A stretch of 64,000 nt of DNA from Rutpela maculata (GCA_936432065.2 OW386294.2:44158842-44222841), one strand, 5' to 3'; shown: positions 1 through 11,320, numbered from the stretch's first letter. Numbers and translations: made by a program. Notes: generated by a model not told the origin, from the sequence alone.

Positions 1-228
1 TTTGAAGAAATTAGGATGGGTTTGATGAAATTAGGATGGGTTTGATGAATCCGAACGAAAATTTATGAGGTTTGAAAATTTATCTGAGGTTTGAGCAAAT
101 TAGCATGGGTTTGAAGAAATTAGGATGGGTTTGATGAAACCGAACGAAAATTTATGTGGTTTGAAAATTTATGTGAGGTTTGAGCAACTTAGCATGGGTT
201 TGAAGAAATTAGGATGGGTTTGATGAAA

Positions 229-337
229 CCGAACGAAAATTTATGTGGTTTGAAAATTTACCTGAGGTTTGAGCAATTTAGCATGGGTTTGAAGAAATTA
301 GGATGGGTTTGATGAAATTAGGATGGGTTTGATGAAT
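229..337 (+). repeat. Monomer class P (109 bp), doubled tail
   Basis: Class P carries TTACCTGAG where other classes have TTATGTGAG or TTATCTGAG, then GAGCAATTTAG and GAAGAAATTAGG. Its final 20-bp sub-repeat ATTAGGATGGGTTTGATGAA is present twice in tandem, which accounts exactly for 109 against 89 bp. P is the commonest class along with Q and V. It is usually followed by Q, U or V, and it acts as the punctuation mark of the higher-order words. Confidence 0.95.
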
Positions 338-426
338 CCGAACGAAAATTTATGAGGTTTGAAAATTTATCTGAGGTTTGAGCAAATTAGCATGGGTTTG
401 AAGAAATTAGGATGGGTTTGATGAAA
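338..426 (+). repeat. Monomer class V (89 bp), reference copy
   Basis: Class V is preceded by GATGAATCCG, where most other classes have GATGAAACCG. It continues ATGAGGTTTG, TTATCTGAG, GAGCAAATTAG and GAAGAAATTAGG. Its second sub-repeat (CAAATTAG) looks intermediate between Q (CAATTTAG) and K (ACAAAATTAG). It follows P, U, K, V-type or occasionally R monomers. Confidence 0.94.
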
Positions 427-535
427 CCGAACGAAAATTTATGTGGTTTGAAAATTTACCTGAGGTTTGAGCAATTTAGCATGGGTTTGAAGAAATTAGG
501 ATGGGTTTGATGAAATTAGGATGGGTTTGATGAAA

Positions 536-624
536 CCGAACGAAAATTTATGTGGTTTGAAAATTTATGTGAGGTTTGAGCAATTTAGCATGGGTTTGAA
601 GAAATTAGGATGGGTTTGATGAAA
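536..624 (+). repeat. Monomer class Q (89 bp), reference copy
   Basis: Class Q carries TGTGGTTTG, ATGTGAG, GAGCAATTTAG and GAAGAAATTAGG with a single tail. It differs from R mainly in the second and third sub-repeats (GAGCAA for GACATA, GAAGAA for GACGAA). It therefore has two CpGs instead of three. It is spread through the entire window. Confidence 0.94.
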
Positions 625-1091
625 CCGAACGAAAATTTATGTGGTTTGAAAATTTACCTGAGGTTTGAGCAATTTAGCATGGGTTTGAAGAAATTAGGAT
701 GGGTTTGATGAAATTAGGATGGGTTTGATGAAACCGAACGAAAATTTATGTGGTTTGAAAATTTATGTGAGGTTTGAGCAATTTAGCATGGGTTTGAAGA
801 AATTAGGATGGGTTTGATGAAACCGAACGAATATTTATGTGAGGTTTGAAAATTTATGTGAGGTTTGACAAAATTAGCATGGGTTTGACGAAATTAGGAT
901 GGGTTTGATGAATCCGAACGAAAATTTATGAGGTTTGAAAATTTATCTGAGGTTTGAGCAAATTAGCATGGGTTTGAAGAAATTAGGATGGGTTTGATGA
1001 AACCGAACGAAAATTTATGTGGTTTGAAAATTTATGTGAGGTTTGACATATTTAGCATGGGTTTGACGAAATTAGGATGGGTTTGATGAAA

Positions 1092-1180
1092 CCGAACGAA
1101 AATTTATGTGGTTTGAAAATTTATGTGAGGTTTGACATATTTAGCATGGGTTTGACGAAATTAGGATGGGTTTGATGAAA
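1092..1180 (+). repeat. Monomer class R (89 bp), reference copy, with its four sub-repeats
   Basis: Class R is marked by TGTGGTTTG, then ATGTGAG, then GACATATTTAG, then GACGAAATTAGG, with a single 20-bp tail. The internal motif GGTTTGA begins at 1110, 1129, 1149 and 1169, and next at 1199, giving spacings of 19, 20, 20 and 30 bp. The first three sub-repeats are clearly related (GGTTTGA, an A/T-rich core, then ATG or GTGA). The 30-bp one carries the CCGAACGAAAATTTATG segment and holds two of the monomer's three CpGs. R occurs in runs of two to five at 1-20 kb and near 60-62 kb, and only singly elsewhere. Confidence 0.95.
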
Positions 1181-1358
1181 CCGAACGAAAATTTATGTGG
1201 TTTGAAAATTTATGTGAGGTTTGACATATTTAGCATGGGTTTGACGAAATTAGGATGGGTTTGATGAAACCGAACGAAAATTTATGTGGTTTGAAAATTT
1301 ATGTGAGGTTTGACATATTTAGCATGGGTTTGACGAAATTAGGATGGGTTTGATGAAA

Positions 1359-1449
1359 CCGAACGAAAATTTATGTGAGGTTTGAAAATTTATGTGAGGT
1401 TTGACATATTTAGCATGGGTTTGACGAAATTAGGATGGGTTTGATGAAA
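1359..1449 (+). repeat. Monomer class S (91 bp), reference copy
   Basis: Class S is R with two extra bases: the first sub-repeat starts TGTGAGGTTTG instead of TGTGGTTTG. This makes the segments before and after GGTTTGA near-identical, both reading AAAATTTATGTGAGG. That gives a 19-bp direct repeat inside the monomer, the substrate for the 72-bp deletion forms described below. Pairs S-S are frequent from 20.9 kb rightwards. Confidence 0.94.
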
Positions 1450-1936
1450 CCGAACGAAAATTTATGTGGTTTGAAAATTTACCTGAGGTTTGAGCAATTT
1501 AGCATGGGTTTGAAGAAATTAGGATGGGTTTGATGAAATTAGGATGGGTTTGATGAAACCGAACGAAAATTTATGTGGTTTGAAAATTTATGTGAGGTTT
1601 GAGCAATTTAGCATGGGTTTGAAGAAATTAGGATGGGTTTGATGAAACCGAACGAAAATTTATGTGAGGTTTGAAAATTTATGTGAGGTTTGACATATTT
1701 AGCATGGGTTTGACGAAATTAGGATGGGTTTGATGAAACCGAACGAAAATTTATGTGGTTTGAAAATTTACCTGAGGTTTGAGCAATTTAGCATGGGTTT
1801 GAAGAAATTAGGATGGGTTTGATGAAATTAGGATGGGTTTGATGAAACCGAACGAAAATTTATGTGGTTTGAAAATTTATGTGAGGTTTGAGCAATTTAG
1901 CATGGGTTTGAAGAAATTAGGATGGGTTTGATGAAA

Positions 1937-2027
1937 CCGAACGAAAATTTATGTGAGGTTTGAAAATTTATGTGAGGTTTGACAAAATTAGCATGGGTTT
2001 GACGAAATTAGGATGGGTTTGATGAAT
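1937..2027 (+). repeat. Monomer class K (91 bp), reference copy
   Basis: Class K is like S, but the second sub-repeat reads GACAAAATTAG instead of GACATATTTAG. It is rare, and every copy I found is followed directly by a V monomer. Copies begin at 823, 1937, 5352, 6466, 8375, 9904, 12255, 15670, 16784, 18693, 20222, 28290, 36539, 51776, 60242, 61267 and 61714. The copies at 823, 5352 and 15670 share a private change giving CGAATATTT, with T at 832, 5361 and 15679. Confidence 0.93.
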
Positions 2028-2781
2028 CCGAACGAAAATTTATGAGGTTTGAAAATTTATCTGAGGTTTGAGCAAATTAGCATGGGTTTGAAGAAATTAG
2101 GATGGGTTTGATGAAACCGAACGAAAATTTATGTGGTTTGAAAATTTATGTGAGGTTTGACATATTTAGCATGGGTTTGACGAAATTAGGATGGGTTTGA
2201 TGAAACCGAACGAAAATTTATGTGGTTTGAAAATTTATGTGAGGTTTGACATATTTAGCATGGGTTTGACGAAATTAGGATGGGTTTGATGAAACCGAAC
2301 GAAAATTTATGTGGTTTGAAAATTTACCTGAGGTTTGAGCAATTTAGCATGGGTTTGAAGAAATTAGGATGGGTTTGATGAAATTAGGATGGGTTTGATG
2401 AATCCGAACGAAAATTTATGAGGTTTGAAAATTTATCTGAGGTTTGAGCAAATTAGCATGGGTTTGAAGAAATTAGGATGGGTTTGATGAAACCGAACAA
2501 AAATTTATGTGGTTTGAAAATTTATGTGAGGTTTGAGCAATTTAGCATGGGTTTGAAGAAATTAGGATGGGTTTGATGAAACCGAACGAAAATTTATGTG
2601 AGGTTTGAAAATTTATGTGAGGTTTGACATATTTAGCATGGGTTTGACGAAATTAGGATGGGTTTGATGAAACCGAACGAAAATTTATGTGGTTTGAAAA
2701 TTTACCTGAGGTTTGAGCAATTTAGCATGGGTTTGAAGAAATTAGGATGGGTTTGATGAAATTAGGATGGGTTTGATGAAT

Positions 2782-2870
2782 CCGAACGAAAATTTATGAG
2801 GTTTGAAAATTTATGTGAGGTTTGAGCAATTTAGCATGGGTTTGAAGAAATTAGGATGGGTTTGATGAAT
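2782..2870 (+). repeat. Monomer class U (89 bp), reference copy
   Basis: Class U has the V-type start (AATCCG, ATGAGG) joined to the Q-type remainder (ATGTGAG, GAGCAATTTAG, GAAGAA). It looks like a V/Q recombinant. Every U in the window is followed by V or V2. Nearly every one is preceded by P, the exception at 20422 following a V2. Confidence 0.92.
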
Positions 2871-3535
2871 CCGAACGAAAATTTATGAAGTTTGAAAATT
2901 TATCTGAGGTTTGAGCAAATTAGCATGGGTTTGAAGAAATTAGGATGGGTTTGATGAAACCGAACGAAAATTTATGTGGTTTGAAAATTTATGTGAGGTT
3001 TGAGCAATTTAGCATGGGTTTGAAGAAATTAGGATGGGTTTGATGAAACCGAACGAAAATTTATGTGGTTTGAAAATTTACCTGAGGTTTGAGCAATTTA
3101 GCATGGGTTTGAAGAAATTAGGATGGGTTTGATGAAATTAGGATGGGTTTGATGAATCCGAACGAAAATTTATGAGGTTTGAAAATTTATCTGAGGTTTG
3201 AGCAAATTAGCATGGGTTTGAAGAAATTAGGATGGGTTTGATGAAACCGAACGAAAATTTATGTGGTTTGAAAATTTACCTGAGGTTTGATCAATTTAGC
3301 ATGGGTTTGAAGAAATTAGGATGGGTTTGATGAAATTAGGATGGGTTTGATGAAACCGAACGAAAATTTATGTGGTTTGAAAATTTATGTGAGGTTTGAG
3401 CAATTTAGCATGGGTTTGAAGAAATTAGGATGGGTTTGATGAAACCGAACGAAAATTTATGTGAGGTTTGAAAATTTATGTGAGGTTTGACATATTTAGC
3501 ATGGGTTTGACGAAATTAGGATGGGTTTGATGAAA

Positions 3536-3647
3536 CCGAACGAAAATTTATGTGAGGTTCGAAAATTTATCTGAGGTTTGAGCAATTTAGCATGGGTTTG
3601 AAGAAATTAATCCTAATTTCTTCAAACCCATGCTAAATTTGATGAAA
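3536..3647 (+). repeat. Hairpin monomer H (112 bp), copy 1
   Basis: This monomer starts like S, with GGTTCG at 3560 in place of GGTTTG, and has the V-like TTATCTGAG. After GAAGAAATTA the expected GGATGGGT is replaced by a 29-bp segment in reverse orientation, and then TTGATGAAACCG resumes. The lengths fit: 91 minus 8 plus 29 is 112. It is the only class with sequence on the opposite strand. Confidence 0.95.
3584..3639. repeat. Perfect inverted repeat, 26-bp arms, 4-bp loop, copy 1
   Basis: The left arm is 3584-3609, the loop ATCC 3610-3613 and the right arm 3614-3639. The arms are exact reverse complements of each other; the next pair outwards (C and T) does not match. The DNA could extrude a cruciform, and a transcript of either strand could fold into a stable stem. 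Confidence 0.97.
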
Positions 3648-3736
3648 CCGAACGAAAATTTATGCGGTTTGAAAATTTATGTGAGGTTTGACATATTTAG
3701 CATGGGTTTGACGAAATTAGGATGGGTTTGATGAAA

Positions 3737-3825
3737 CCGAACGAAAATTTATGTGGTTTGAAAATTTACCTGAGGTTTGAGCAATTTAGCATGGGTTTGA
3801 AGAAATTAGGATGGGTTTGATGAAA
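3737..3825 (+). repeat. p, P-type monomer with single tail
   Basis: TTACCTGAG and GAGCAATTTAG mark it as P, but the 20-bp tail is not doubled (89 bp). Other p monomers are at 8644-8732, 14055-14143, 18962-19050 and 52532-52620. At 3825 the lack of doubling is where the 4,529-bp duplicates lose register. Confidence 0.9.
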
Positions 3826-6800
3826 CCGAACGAAAATTTATGTGGTTTGAAAATTTATGTGAGGTTTGAGCAATTTAGCATGGGTTTAAAGAAATTAGGA
3901 TGGGTTTGATGAAACCGAACGAAAATTTATGTGAGGTTTGAAAATTTATGTGAGGTTTGACATATTTAGCATGGGTTTGACGAAATTAGGATGGGTTTGA
4001 TGAAACCGAACGAAAATTTATGTGGTTTGAAAATTTACCTGAGGTTTGAGCAATTTAGCATGGGTTTGAAGAAATTAGGATGGGTTTGATGAAATTAGGA
4101 TGGGTTTGATGAATCCGAACGAAAATTTATGAGGTTTGAAAATTTATGTGAGGTTTGAGCAATTTAGCATGGGTTTGAAGAAATTAGGATGGGTTTGATG
4201 AATCCGAACGAAAATTTATGAGGTTTGAAAATTTATCTGAGGTTTGAGCAAATTAGCATGGGTTTGAAGAAATTAGGATGGGTTTGATGAAACCGAACGA
4301 AAATTTATGTGGTTTGAAAATTTATGTGAGGTTTGAGCAATTTAGCATGGGTTTGAAGAAATTAGGATGGGTTTGATGAAACCGAACGAAAATTTATGTG
4401 GTTTGAAAATTTATGTGAGGTTTGACATATTTAGCATGGGTTTGACGAAATTAGGATGGGTTTGATGAAACCGAACGAAAATTTATGTGGTTTGAAAATT
4501 TACCTGAGGTTTGAGCAATTTAGCATGGGTTTGAAGAAATTAGGATGGGTTTGATGAAATTAGGATGGGTTTGATGAATCCGAACGAAAATTTATGAGGT
4601 TTGAAAATTTATCTGAGGTTTGAGCAAATTAGCATGGGTTTGAAGAAATTAGGATGGGTTTGATGAAACCGAACGAAAATTTATGTGGTTTGAAAATTTA
4701 TGTGAGGTTTGAGCAACTTAGCATGGGTTTGAAGAAATTAGGATGGGTTTGATGAAACCGAACGAAAATTTATGTGGTTTGAAAATTTACCTGAGGTTTG
4801 AGCAATTTAGCATGGGTTTGAAGAAATTAGGATGGGTTTGATGAAATTAGGATGGGTTTGATGAATCCGAACGAAAATTTATGAGGTTTGAAAATTTATC
4901 TGAGGTTTGAGCAAATTAGCATGGGTTTGAAGAAATTAGGATGGGTTTGATGAAACCGAACGAAAATTTATGTGGTTTGAAAATTTACCTGAGGTTTGAG
5001 CAATTTAGCATGGGTTTGAAGAAATTAGGATGGGTTTGATGAAATTAGGATGGGTTTGATGAAACCGAACGAAAATTTATGTGGTTTGAAAATTTATGTG
5101 AGGTTTGAGCAATTTAGCATGGGTTTGAAGAAATTAGGATGGGTTTGATGAAACCGAACGAAAATTTATGTGGTTTGAAAATTTACCTGAGGTTTGAGCA
5201 ATTTAGCATGGGTTTGAAGAAATTAGGATGGGTTTGATGAAATTAGGATGGGTTTGATGAAACCGAACGAAAATTTATGTGGTTTGAAAATTTATGTGAG
5301 GTTTGAGCAATTTAGCATGGGTTTGAAGAAATTAGGATGGGTTTGATGAAACCGAACGAATATTTATGTGAGGTTTGAAAATTTATGTGAGGTTTGACAA
5401 AATTAGCATGGGTTTGACGAAATTAGGATGGGTTTGATGAATCCGAACGAAAATTTATGAGGTTTGAAAATTTATCTGAGGTTTGAGCAAATTAGCATGG
5501 GTTTGAAGAAATTAGGATGGGTTTGATGAAACCGAACGAAAATTTATGTGGTTTGAAAATTTATGTGAGGTTTGACATATTTAGCATGGGTTTGACGAAA
5601 TTAGGATGGGTTTGATGAAACCGAACGAAAATTTATGTGGTTTGAAAATTTATGTGAGGTTTGACATATTTAGCATGGGTTTGACGAAATTAGGATGGGT
5701 TTGATGAAACCGAACGAAAATTTATGTGGTTTGAAAATTTATGTGAGGTTTGACATATTTAGCATGGGTTTGACGAAATTAGGATGGGTTTGATGAAACC
5801 GAACGAAAATTTATGTGGTTTGAAAATTTATGTGAGGTTTGACATATTTAGCATGGGTTTGACGAAATTAGGATGGGTTTGATGAAACCGAACGAAAATT
5901 TATGTGAGGTTTGAAAATTTATGTGAGGTTTGACATATTTAGCATGGGTTTGACGAAATTAGGATGGGTTTGATGAAACCGAACGAAAATTTATGTGGTT
6001 TGAAAATTTACCTGAGGTTTGAGCAATTTAGCATGGGTTTGAAGAAATTAGGATGGGTTTGATGAAATTAGGATGGGTTTGATGAAACCGAACGAAAATT
6101 TATGTGGTTTGAAAATTTATGTGAGGTTTGAGCAATTTAGCATGGGTTTGAAGAAATTAGGATGGGTTTGATGAAACCGAACGAAAATTTATGTGAGGTT
6201 TGAAAATTTATGTGAGGTTTGTCATATTTAGCATGGGTTTGACGAAATTAGGATGGGTTTGATGAAACCGAACGAAAATTTATGTGGTTTGAAAATTTAC
6301 CTGAGGTTTGAGCAATTTAGCATGGGTTTGAAGAAATTAGGATGGGTTTGATGAAATTAGGATGGGTTTGATGAAACCGAACGAAAATTTATGTGGTTTG
6401 AAAATTTATGTGAGGTTTGAGCAATTTAGCATGGGTTTGAAGAAATTAGGATGGGTTTGATGAAACCGAACGAAAATTTATGTGAGGTTTGAAAATTTAT
6501 GTGAGGTTTGACAAAATTAGCATGGGTTTGACGAAATTAGGATGGGTTTGATGAATCCGAACGAAAATTTATGAGGTTTGAAAATTTATCTGAGGTTTGA
6601 GCAAATTAGCATGGGTTTGAAGAAATTAGGATGGGTTTGATGAAACCGAACGAAAATTTATGTGGTTTGAAAATTTATGTGAGGTTTGACATATTTAGCA
6701 TGGGTTTGACGAAATTAGGATGGGTTTGATGAAACCGAACGAAAATTTATGTGGTTTGAAAATTTATGTGAGGTTTGACATATTTAGCATGGGTTTGACG

Positions 6801-8112
6801 AAATTAGGATGGGTTTGATGAAACCGAACGAAAATTTATGTGGTTTGAAAATTTACCTGAGGTTTGAGCAATTTAGCATGGGTTTGAAGAAATTAGGATG
6901 GGTTTGATGAAATTAGGATGGGTTTGATGAATCCGAACGAAAATTTATGAGGTTTGAAAATTTATCTGAGGTTTGAGCAAATTAGCATGGGTTTGAAGAA
7001 ATTAGGATGGGTTTGATGAAACCGAACGAAAATTTATGTGGTTTGAAAATTTATGTGAGGTTTGAGCAATTTAGCATGGGTTTGAAGAAATTAGGATGGG
7101 TTTGATGAAACCGAACGAAAATTTATGTGAGGTTTGAAAATTTATGTGAGGTTTGACATATTTAGCATGGGTTTGACGAAATTAGGATGGGTTTGATGAA
7201 ACCGAACGAAAATTTATGTGGTTTGAAAATTTACCTGAGGTTTGAGCAATTTAGCATGGGTTTGAAGAAATTAGGATGGGTTTGATGAAATTAGGATGGG
7301 TTTGATGAATCCGAACGAAAATTTATGAGGTTTGAAAATTTATGTGAGGTTTGAGCAATTTAGCATGGGTTTGAAGAAATTAGGATGGGTTTGATGAATC
7401 CGAACGAAAATTTATGAAGTTTGAAAATTTATCTGAGGTTTGAGCAAATTAGCATGGGTTTGAAGAAATTAGGATGGGTTTGATGAAACCGAACGAAAAT
7501 TTATGTGGTTTGAAAATTTATGTGAGGTTTGAGCAATTTAGCATGGGTTTGAAGAAATTAGGATGGGTTTGATGAAACCGAACGAAAATTTATGTGGTTT
7601 GAAAATTTACCTGAGGTTTGAGCAATTTAGCATGGGTTTGAAGAAATTAGGATGGGTTTGATGAAATTAGGATGGGTTTGATGAATCCGAACGAAAATTT
7701 ATGAGGTTTGAAAATTTATCTGAGGTTTGAGCAAATTAGCATGGGTTTGAAGAAATTAGGATGGGTTTGATGAAACCGAACGAAAATTTATGTGGTTTGA
7801 AAATTTACCTGAGGTTTGAGCAATTTAGCATGGGTTTGAAGAAATTAGGATGGGTTTGATGAAATTAGGATGGGTTTGATGAAACCGAACGAAAATTTAT
7901 GTGGTTTGAAAATTTATGTGAGGTTTGAGCAATTTAGCATGGGTTTGAAGAAATTAGGATGGGTTTGATGAAACCGAACGAAAATTTATGTGAGGTTTGA
8001 AAATTTATGTGAGGTTTGACATATTTAGCATGGGTTTGACGAAATTAGGATGGGTTTGATGAAACCGAACGAAAATTTATGTGAGGTTTGAAAATTTATC
8101 TGAGGTTTGAGC

Positions 8113-8168
8113 AATTTAGCATGGGTTTGAAGAAATTAATCCTAATTTCTTCAAACCCATGCTAAATT
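8113..8168. repeat. Perfect inverted repeat, copy 2
   Basis: Arms are 8113-8138 and 8143-8168, with loop 8139-8142. It lies in the H monomer 8065-8176, which reads GGTTTG rather than GGTTCG. It is 4,529 bp downstream of copy 1 and otherwise the same, so the inversion predates that duplication. Confidence 0.97.
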
Positions 8169-9488
8169 TGATGAAACCGAACGAAAATTTATGCGGTTTG
8201 AAAATTTATGTGAGGTTTGACATATTTAGCATGGGTTTGACGAAATTAGGATGGGTTTGATGAAACCGAACGAAAATTTATGTGGTTTGAAAATTTACCT
8301 GAGGTTTGAGCAATTTAGCATGGGTTTGAAGAAATTAGGATGGGTTTGATGAAATTAGGATGGGTTTGATGAAACCGAACGAAAATTTATGTGAGGTTTG
8401 AAAATTTATGTGAGGTTTGACAAAATTAGCATGGGTTTGACGAAATTAGGATGGGTTTGATGAATCCGAACGAAAATTTATGAGGTTTGAAAATTTATCT
8501 GAGGTTTGAGCAAATTAGCATGGGTTTGAAGAAATTAGGATGGGTTTGATGAAACCGAACGAAAATTTATGTGGTTTGAAAATTTATGTGAGGTTTGACA
8601 TATTTAGCATGGGTTTGACGAAATTAGGATGGGTTTGATGAAACCGAACGAAAATTTATGTGGTTTGAAAATTTACCTGAGGTTTGAGCAATTTAGCATG
8701 GGTTTGAAGAAATTAGGATGGGTTTGATGAAACCGAACGAAAATTTATGTGAGGTTTGAAAATTTATGTGAGGTTTGACATATTTAGCATGGGTTTGACG
8801 AAATTAGGATGGGTTTGATGAAACCGAACGAAAATTTATGTGGTTTGAAAATTTACCTGAGGTTTGAGCAATTTAGCATGGGTTTGAAGAAATTAGGATG
8901 GGTTTGATGAAATTAGGATGGGTTTGATGAAACCGAACGAAAATTTATGTGGTTTGAAAATTTATGTGAGGTTTGAGCAATTTAGCATGGGTTTGAAGAA
9001 ATTAGGATGGGTTTGATGAAACCGAACGAAAATTTATGTGGTTTGAAAATTTATGTGAGGTTTGAGCAATTTAGCATGGGTTTGAAGAAATTAGGATGGG
9101 TTTGATGAAACCGAACGAAAATTTATGTGAGGTTTGAAAATTTATGTGAGGTTTGACATATTTAGCATGGGTTTGACGAAATTAGGATGGGTTTGATGAA
9201 ACCGAACGAAAATTTATGTGGTTTGAAAATTTACCTGAGGTTTGAGCAATTTAGCATGGGTTTGAAGAAATTAGGATGGGTTTGATGAAATTAGGATGGG
9301 TTTGATGAATCCGAACGAAAATTTATGAGGTTTGAAAATTTATCTGAGGTTTGAGCAAATTAGCATGGGTTTGAAGAAATTAGGATGGGTTTGATGAAAC
9401 CGAACGAAAATTTATGTGGTTTGAAAATTTATGTGAGGTTTGAGCAATTTAGCATGGGTTTGAAGAAATTAGGATGGGTTTGATGAAA

Positions 9489-9614
9489 CCGAACGAAAAT
9501 TTATGTGGTTTGAAAATTTACCTGAGGTTTGAGCAATTTATGTGGTTTGAAAATTTATGTGAGGTTTGAGCAATTTAGCATGGGTTTGAAGAAATTAGGA
9601 TGGGTTTGATGAAA
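9489..9614 (+). repeat. Fusion monomer J (126 bp), copy 1
   Basis: The first 52 bases are P (through GAGCAATTTA, ending at 9540). The rest is Q from TGTGG onwards. The two parents share AATTTA at the junction. P followed by Q would be 198 bp; this is 126, so a 72-bp deletion across 6-bp homology explains it. Confidence 0.92.
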
Positions 9615-10083
9615 CCGAACGAAAATTTATGTGAGGTTTGAAAATTTATGTGAGGTTTGACATATTTAGCATGGGTTTGACGAAATTAGGATGGGTTTGA
9701 TGAAACCGAACGAAAATTTATGTGGTTTGAAAATTTACCTGAGGTTTGAGCAATTTAGCATGGGTTTGAAGAAATTAGGATGGGTTTGATGAAATTAGGA
9801 TGGGTTTGATGAAACCGAACGAAAATTTATGTGGTTTGAAAATTTATGTGAGGTTTGAGCAATTTAGCATGGGTTTGAAGAAATTAGGATGGGTTTGATG
9901 AAACCGAACGAAAATTTATGTGAGGTTTGAAAATTTATGTGAGGTTTGACAAAATTAGCATGGGTTTGACGAAATTAGGATGGGTTTGATGAATCCGAAC
10001 GAAAATTTATGAGGTTTGAAAATTTATCTGAGGTTTGAGCAAATTAGCATGGGTTTGAAGAAATTAGGATGGGTTTGATGAAA

Positions 10084-11320
10084 CCGAACGAAAATTTATG
10101 TGGTTTGAAAATTTATGTGAGGTTTGACATATTTAGCATGGGTTTGACGAAATTAGGATGGGTTTGATGAAACCGAACGAAAATTTATGTGGTTTGAAAA
10201 TTTATGTGAGGTTTGACATATTTAGCATGGGTTTGACGAAATTAGGATGGGTTTGATGAAACCGAACGAAAATTTATGTGGTTTGAAAATTTACCTGAGG
10301 TTTGAGCAATTTAGCATGGGTTTGAAGAAATTAGGATGGGTTTGATGAAATTAGGATGGGTTTGATGAATCCGAACGAAAATTTATGAGGTTTGAAAATT
10401 TATCTGAGGTTTGAGCAAATTAGCATGGGTTTGAAGAAATTAGGATGGGTTTGATGAAACCGAACGAAAATTTATGTGGTTTGAAAATTTATGTGAGGTT
10501 TGAGCAATTTAGCATGGGTTTGAAGAAATTAGGATGGGTTTGATGAAACCGAACGAAAATTTATGTGGTTTGAAAATTTATGTGAGGTTTGACATATTTA
10601 GCATGGGTTTGACGAAATTAGGATGGGTTTGATGAAACCGAACGAAAATTTATGTGGTTTGAAAATTTACCTGAGGTTTGAGCAATTTAGCATGGGTTTG
10701 AAGAAATTAGGATGGGTTTGATGAAATTAGGATGGGTTTGATGAATCCGAACGAAAATTTATGAGGTTTGAAAATTTATCTGAGGTTTGAGCAAATTAGC
10801 ATGGGTTTGAAGAAATTAGGATGGGTTTGATGAAACCGAACGAAAATTTATGTGGTTTGAAAATTTATGTGAGGTTTGAGCAATTTAGCATGGGTTTGAA
10901 GAAATTAGGATGGGTTTGATGAAACCGAACGAAAATTTATGTGGTTTGAAAATTTACCTGAGGTTTGAGCAATATAGCATGGGTTTGAAGAAATTAGGAT
11001 GGGTTTGATGAAATTAGGATGGGTTTGATGAATCCGAACGAAAATTTATGAGGTTTGAAAATTTATCTGAGGTTTGAGCAAATTAGCATGGGTTTGAAGA
11101 AATTAGGATGGGTTTGATGAAACCGAACGAAAATTTATGTGGTTTGAAAATTTACCTGAGGTTTGAGCAATTTAGCATGGGTTTGAAGAAATTAGGATGG
11201 GTTTGATGAAATTAGGATGGGTTTGATGAAACCGAACGAAAATTTATGTGGTTTGAAAATTTATGTGAGGTTTGACATATTTAGCATGGGTTTGACGAAA
11301 TTAGGATGGGTTTGATGAAA
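10084..11320 (+). repeat. Linker between the two L1 copies
   Basis: Labels: R-R-P-V-Q-R-P-V-Q-P-V-P-R. This 1,237-bp stretch is made of the same monomers but is not part of the 9.08-kb duplication. A private base change gives GCAATATAG (A at 10974), which I did not see elsewhere. Confidence 0.9.

Larger units (their letters stand above)
1..4579 (+). repeat. Domain 1, first 4,529-bp module (A1)
   Basis: After the tail of a P (1-50), the class labels run V-Q-P-V-P-Q-P-Q-K-V-R-R-R-R-S-P-Q-S-P-Q-K-V-R-R-P-V-Q-S-P-U-V-Q-P-V-P-Q-S-H-R-p-Q-S-P-U-V-Q-R-P. Positions 1-3825 are repeated at 4530-8354 (offset 4,529) and again at offset 14,847. Private bases include C in GCAACTT at 188 (shared with 4717 and 15035). 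Also private are A at 2499 (GAACAAA), TCAATTT near 3288, GGTTCG at 3560 and GGGTTTAAAG near 3890; these four recur only in the copy 10,318 bp downstream. The register breaks at about 3825, where A1 has p and the next copy has a full P. Confidence 0.93.
1003..10083 (+). repeat. Large segmental duplication L1, copy 1 (9,081 bp, offset 10,318)
   Basis: Monomer order and private variants in 1003-10083 recur in register at 11321-20401. Markers with spacing 10,318 are 2499/12817, 3288/13606, 3560/13878, the 3584 and 8113 hairpins with 13902 and 18431, and the J junction 9540/19858. One mismatch was noticed by eye (T at 6222, A at 16540); others may have escaped me. Left end: the R run is preceded by V here but by another R in copy 2. 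Right end: R follows here, whereas copy 2 goes into a doubled V. Confidence 0.92.
4580..10083 (+). repeat. Domain 1, second module (A2) with K/J extension
   Basis: Labels: V-Q-P-V-P-Q-P-Q-K-V-R-R-R-R-S-P-Q-S-P-Q-K-V-R-R-P-V-Q-S-P-U-V-Q-P-V-P-Q-S-H-R-P-K-V-R-p-S-P-Q-Q-S-P-V-Q-J-S-P-Q-K-V. The first 3.8 kb repeat the first module at offset 4,529 but lack its changes at 2499, 3288 and 3560. From 8355 on the order differs and includes a fusion monomer J at 9489. A private T occurs at 6222 (GTCATATTT), absent from the copy at 16540. Confidence 0.92.

Noticed and set aside
1092..1180. CENP-B box in the CpG-containing segment
   Set aside because: The reverse complement TTTTCGTTCGGTTTCATC matches the TTCG start of the box, but it lacks the required central A and the CGGG core in either alignment.
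1092..1180. G-quadruplex potential
   Set aside because: GGG runs are about 20 bp apart and only two or three occur per monomer, so loops are far longer than in usual quadruplex motifs.
3584..3639. Rho-independent terminator or microRNA precursor at the hairpin
   Set aside because: There is no T tract after the stem and no gene upstream, and the stem consists of satellite sub-repeats. A small RNA from it is possible but nothing in the sequence shows it.
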